Below, in pieces: positions 4,720-6,507 of a stretch of DNA of 6,507 bases. Location of the stretch: contig JAODAU010000202.1 of NCBI GenBank assembly GCA_025463615.1, positions 1-6,507 on the forward strand. The letters run 5' to 3'. The notes under the pieces are model-generated. The model ran no database searches. It was not told the origin of the DNA and saw nothing but the letters and a program-made list of their open reading frames with translations. The first letter of the stretch is position 1, and each line of letters begins with the position of its first letter. Both the position numbers and the translations under genes were made by a program. Source of the DNA: Microbacteriaceae bacterium (GTDB lineage Bacteria; Actinomycetota; Actinomycetes; Actinomycetales; Microbacteriaceae).

Positions 4720-5547
4720 CTACTTGACCGCGCCGAGCGAGAGCCCGTCGATCAGCCGCTTCTGGGTGAACACGAACACGATGAGCAGCGGCAGCGACGT
4801 GAGCACCGCGAGCGCCATCAGCCCGTTCCAGTTGGACGAGTAGGTCGAGTTCTGCTGCGCCAGCAGCCCGCTGACCGGCAGCACGGTGCCCTCCGGCAGG
4901 AAGTTGATCGCGTAGACGAACTCGCCCCAGGCCGAGATGAAGATCACGCTGAGCACGGTGACGATGCCGTTCGAGAGCATCGGCAGCGTGATCCGCCGGA
5001 AGGCCTGGAAGGTGCTGGCCCCGTCGATCTCGGCGGCCTCGTAGAGCGCGGTCGGGATCGACAGCACGAACGGCCGCAGCAGCATGATCGCGAACGGCAG
5101 CAGCAGCGCGATGTCGGCGAGGATCAGCCCCGGCAGCGTGCCGAGCAGCCCCCAGGTGGCCAGCACGCTATACAGCGGGATGACGGTCATCGGCTGCGGC
5201 ACCATCTGCAGCAGCAGCAGCGCAGCGAGCACGACGGCGATCACGCGGTTCCACGCGGGCGAGATCCGCCGGGCCAGCGCGAACGCGGCCGGCACCCCGA
5301 TCAGCAGCACCACCGCCGTGACGCAGACCGCGATCTGCACCGAGGTGAGGATGGCGCCGAGGCCCGATCCGATCACCGACGCGAAAGTGTCGAGCGTGGG
5401 CACGAAGAACAGCGCGTTCGGGTCGCGCAGCACCTGGTCGCTCGACTTGAAGGCGGTGAGCAGGATCCAGAGCAGCGGAAGCAGGTAGACCAGGCCCAGG
5501 ATGATGCGCAGCACCCAGAAGACGCGGCGTGTGCGTGTGTCGATCAC
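4720..5547 (-). CDS. Carbohydrate ABC transporter permease, MalG/UgpE-like
   Basis: The 275-residue inner-membrane permease belongs to the CUT1 carbohydrate import family. Helices are visible at about 11-32, 67-91, 102-128, 138-162, 193-215 and 242-262, the usual six of MalG-type subunits. The cytoplasmic EAA loop that docks the ATPase is at 170-190 (E170-AAEIDGAST...ITLP). The C-terminal DGLSLGAVK resembles the family ending. I chose the GTG at 5547 because it overlaps the stop of the preceding permease as GTGA and has GGAGG seven bases upstream. A longer open frame continues upstream to 6051 but is antiparallel-frame noise inside the other permease. It should form a heterodimer with the upstream permease and be powered by an ATPase not encoded here. 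The substrate is probably a sugar or glycoside; its identity is not visible. Confidence 0.93.
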   Translation of the reverse strand: MIDTRTRRVFWVLRIILGLVYLLPLLWILLTAFKSSDQVLRDPNALFFVPTLDTFASVIGSGLGAILTSVQIAVCVTAVVLLIGVPAAFALARRISPAWNRVIAVVLAALLLLQMVPQPMTVIPLYSVLATWGLLGTLPGLILADIALLLPFAIMLLRPFVLSIPTALYEAAEIDGASTFQAFRRITLPMLSNGIVTVLSVIFISAWGEFVYAINFLPEGTVLPVSGLLAQQNSTYSSNWNGLMALAVLTSLPLLIVFVFTQKRLIDGLSLGAVK

Positions 5548-6470
5548 TCCTCGACCTCCCGTTCGATGCTGCGCACGTAGGGGATCGCGAAGATCGCCAC
5601 GAACAGGATCGAGATCACGGCGATGGTGGCCCCGAGCCCGAAGTTGAACCCCGAGAACGCGGTGTTGTACGACTGCACGGGCAGGGTCGTCGTGGCCGTG
5701 CCCGGTCCGCCCTTGGTGATCACGTAGAAGAAGTCGAAGCTCTTGAACGCGTAGAGCACGGTGAGGATCGAGAGGATCCAGATGGTCGACCGCAGCTGCG
5801 GCAGCACGATCTGCAGGCGGGTGCGCCAGTATCCCGCCCCGTCGAGCGCCGCGGCCTCGATGATGTCGGGCGAGACGGCGAGCAGCCCGCCCCGCAGAAT
5901 AAGGGCCGAGAACGGCAGCGCCGCCCAGGCGATCACGCCGGCCACCGACCACAGCGCGAGCGCGGGCGAGCTCAGCCACAGCACCGGCGGGATGCCGACC
6001 AGGCCGAACAGGGAATTCAGCGCCCCGTGGTCGTCGAGCAGGAACTTCCACACGCTGCCGCTCACGATCGGCGGCAGCGCCCAGACGAACACCATGATGC
6101 CGAGCACGATGTTCGTGACCCGGCCGCGCACCGACAGCACGGATGCCGCCAGGAACCCGAGCACCAGGTTGGACGCCAGCAGCACCGCGGCGACCGCCAG
6201 CGTGCGCAGGGCGGAGAGCCAGACATCCGGGGCCGACAGCACGGCGACGAAGTTCTGCAGCCCGATCCAGTTCCAGGTGCCCACCACGTTGGTCGGCCCC
6301 ACGTCGCTCAGCGACATGCGGATGAGCACGAACAGCGGGTAGGCGGCGAACGCCAGCAGCAGCACGACCGCCGGCGCGACGAAGATCACCGGCGGCCGGC
6401 GCAGCGCACGCCGCCGCGCGGGGCGCCGCCGGATGGCGGGCCCCGCGCTGGTGGCGTCGGTGGTGGTCAC
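5544..6470 (-). CDS. Carbohydrate ABC transporter permease, MalF/UgpA-like
   Basis: The 308-residue permease is the MalF/UgpA-type partner of the CUT1 importer. A basic cytoplasmic tail (14-26, rich in Arg) precedes TM1 (28-50). Further helices are visible at about 88-113, 119-140, 172-193, 228-250 and 279-299. The EAA loop is at 205-224 (E205-AAALDGAGYW...VLP). The segment from F245 to about 292, with TKGGPGTATTTLPVQSY and AFSGFNFGLGATIAV, is the typical C-terminal signature of this subunit class. The start is GTG 6470, overlapping the stop of the preceding gene as GTGA (6467-6470). Little ribosome site is visible, so initiation probably depends on coupling. The order binding protein, MalF-like, MalG-like is the usual CUT1 operon order. 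Confidence 0.93.
   Translation of the reverse strand: MTTTDATSAGPAIRRRPARRRALRRPPVIFVAPAVVLLLAFAAYPLFVLIRMSLSDVGPTNVVGTWNWIGLQNFVAVLSAPDVWLSALRTLAVAAVLLASNLVLGFLAASVLSVRGRVTNIVLGIMVFVWALPPIVSGSVWKFLLDDHGALNSLFGLVGIPPVLWLSSPALALWSVAGVIAWAALPFSALILRGGLLAVSPDIIEAAALDGAGYWRTRLQIVLPQLRSTIWILSILTVLYAFKSFDFFYVITKGGPGTATTTLPVQSYNTAFSGFNFGLGATIAVISILFVAIFAIPYVRSIEREVEE
5555..5559 (-). promoter_or_regulatory. Ribosome binding site deciding the second permease start
   Basis: GGAGG on the - strand lies seven bases before the GTG at 5547, within the last codons of the first permease. It supports the short 275-residue form and translational coupling of the two subunits. Confidence 0.7.
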
Positions 6471-6507
6471 TTGCAGGTTCCGCCGCCGGCCTTCTCGGCC
6501 GCCTTGA
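6467..6507 (-). CDS. C-terminal end of probable ABC solute-binding protein (partial)
   Basis: Only the last 12 codons and the TGA stop fall in the window; the gene continues beyond the right edge. They read KAAEKAGGGTCK. The stop shares GTGA with the permease start, so the frame belongs to the same coupled operon. Identification as the extracellular sugar-binding lipoprotein rests on operon order in CUT1 systems and on the Ala/Lys/Gly-rich tail, not on any domain visible here. Confidence 0.55.
   Translation of the reverse strand, partial: KAAEKAGGGTCK

Noticed and set aside
2326..5580. A very long + strand open frame (over 1000 codons) antisense to the MFS, hydrolase, MarR and permease genes
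   Set aside because: Its composition is extreme (Arg, Glu, Asp, His, Gln-rich) with no domain. It crosses four well-supported genes on the other strand. Stop-free antisense frames are expected in high-GC coding DNA.
1..6507. CRISPR array, tRNA, rRNA, riboswitch or toxin-antitoxin pair
   Set aside because: No regularly spaced repeats, cloverleaf, conserved rRNA or known riboswitch pattern was seen on either strand. No recognisable toxin gene pairs with the small acidic protein.

Overview
The window comes from a high-GC Gram-positive bacterium, most likely an actinobacterium of the Microbacteriaceae type. The pointers are very GC-rich third codon positions, frequent GTG starts, a DUF222/HNH endonuclease gene, a probably leaderless transcript, and a short extragenic palindrome built on GGTCGAGCTTGTCGAGACC. 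No genus can be named from the sequence alone.

Layout. The left third (1-2230) reads on the + strand. It holds one DUF222-HNH endonuclease gene (292-1662) followed by a small gene of unknown function (1967-2230). The HNH gene lies between two copies of a composite palindromic repeat. Module A is at 4-74 and 1687-1759; module B is at 76-145 and 1810-1879, with 66 of 70 bases identical. On the + strand the order is A-B on both sides, but each module is flipped in the second copy. The second A module grows into a long stem-loop (33-base arms, 31 pairing) just after the HNH stop. The repeats and promoters fill nearly all the non-coding DNA in this part.

The right two thirds (2227-6507) read on the - strand as two functional blocks. 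Reading 5' to 3' on that strand, the first block is a carbohydrate ABC importer of the CUT1 type: the last 12 codons of a probable solute-binding protein, then a MalF/UgpA-like permease and a MalG/UgpE-like permease. These three are joined by two 4-base GTGA stop/start overlaps. No ATPase gene follows, so a shared MsiK-type ATPase elsewhere is expected. After a 52-base gap with a candidate promoter and a 13-base-period direct repeat comes the second block: a MarR-family regulator, an isochorismatase-fold hydrolase with Gly in place of the catalytic Cys, and a DHA2-like MFS transporter. The hydrolase and transporter overlap by ATGA. This looks like a self-regulated efflux or detoxification operon with an unknown substrate.

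The small + strand gene and the MFS gene converge and share a single CTAG as both stop codons, so no terminator fits between them. I see no tRNA, rRNA, CRISPR array, prophage or insertion-sequence transposase. The least explained part is the HNH gene with its flanking flipped palindromic modules, together with the small gene whose -10 box sits inside a perfect inverted repeat.
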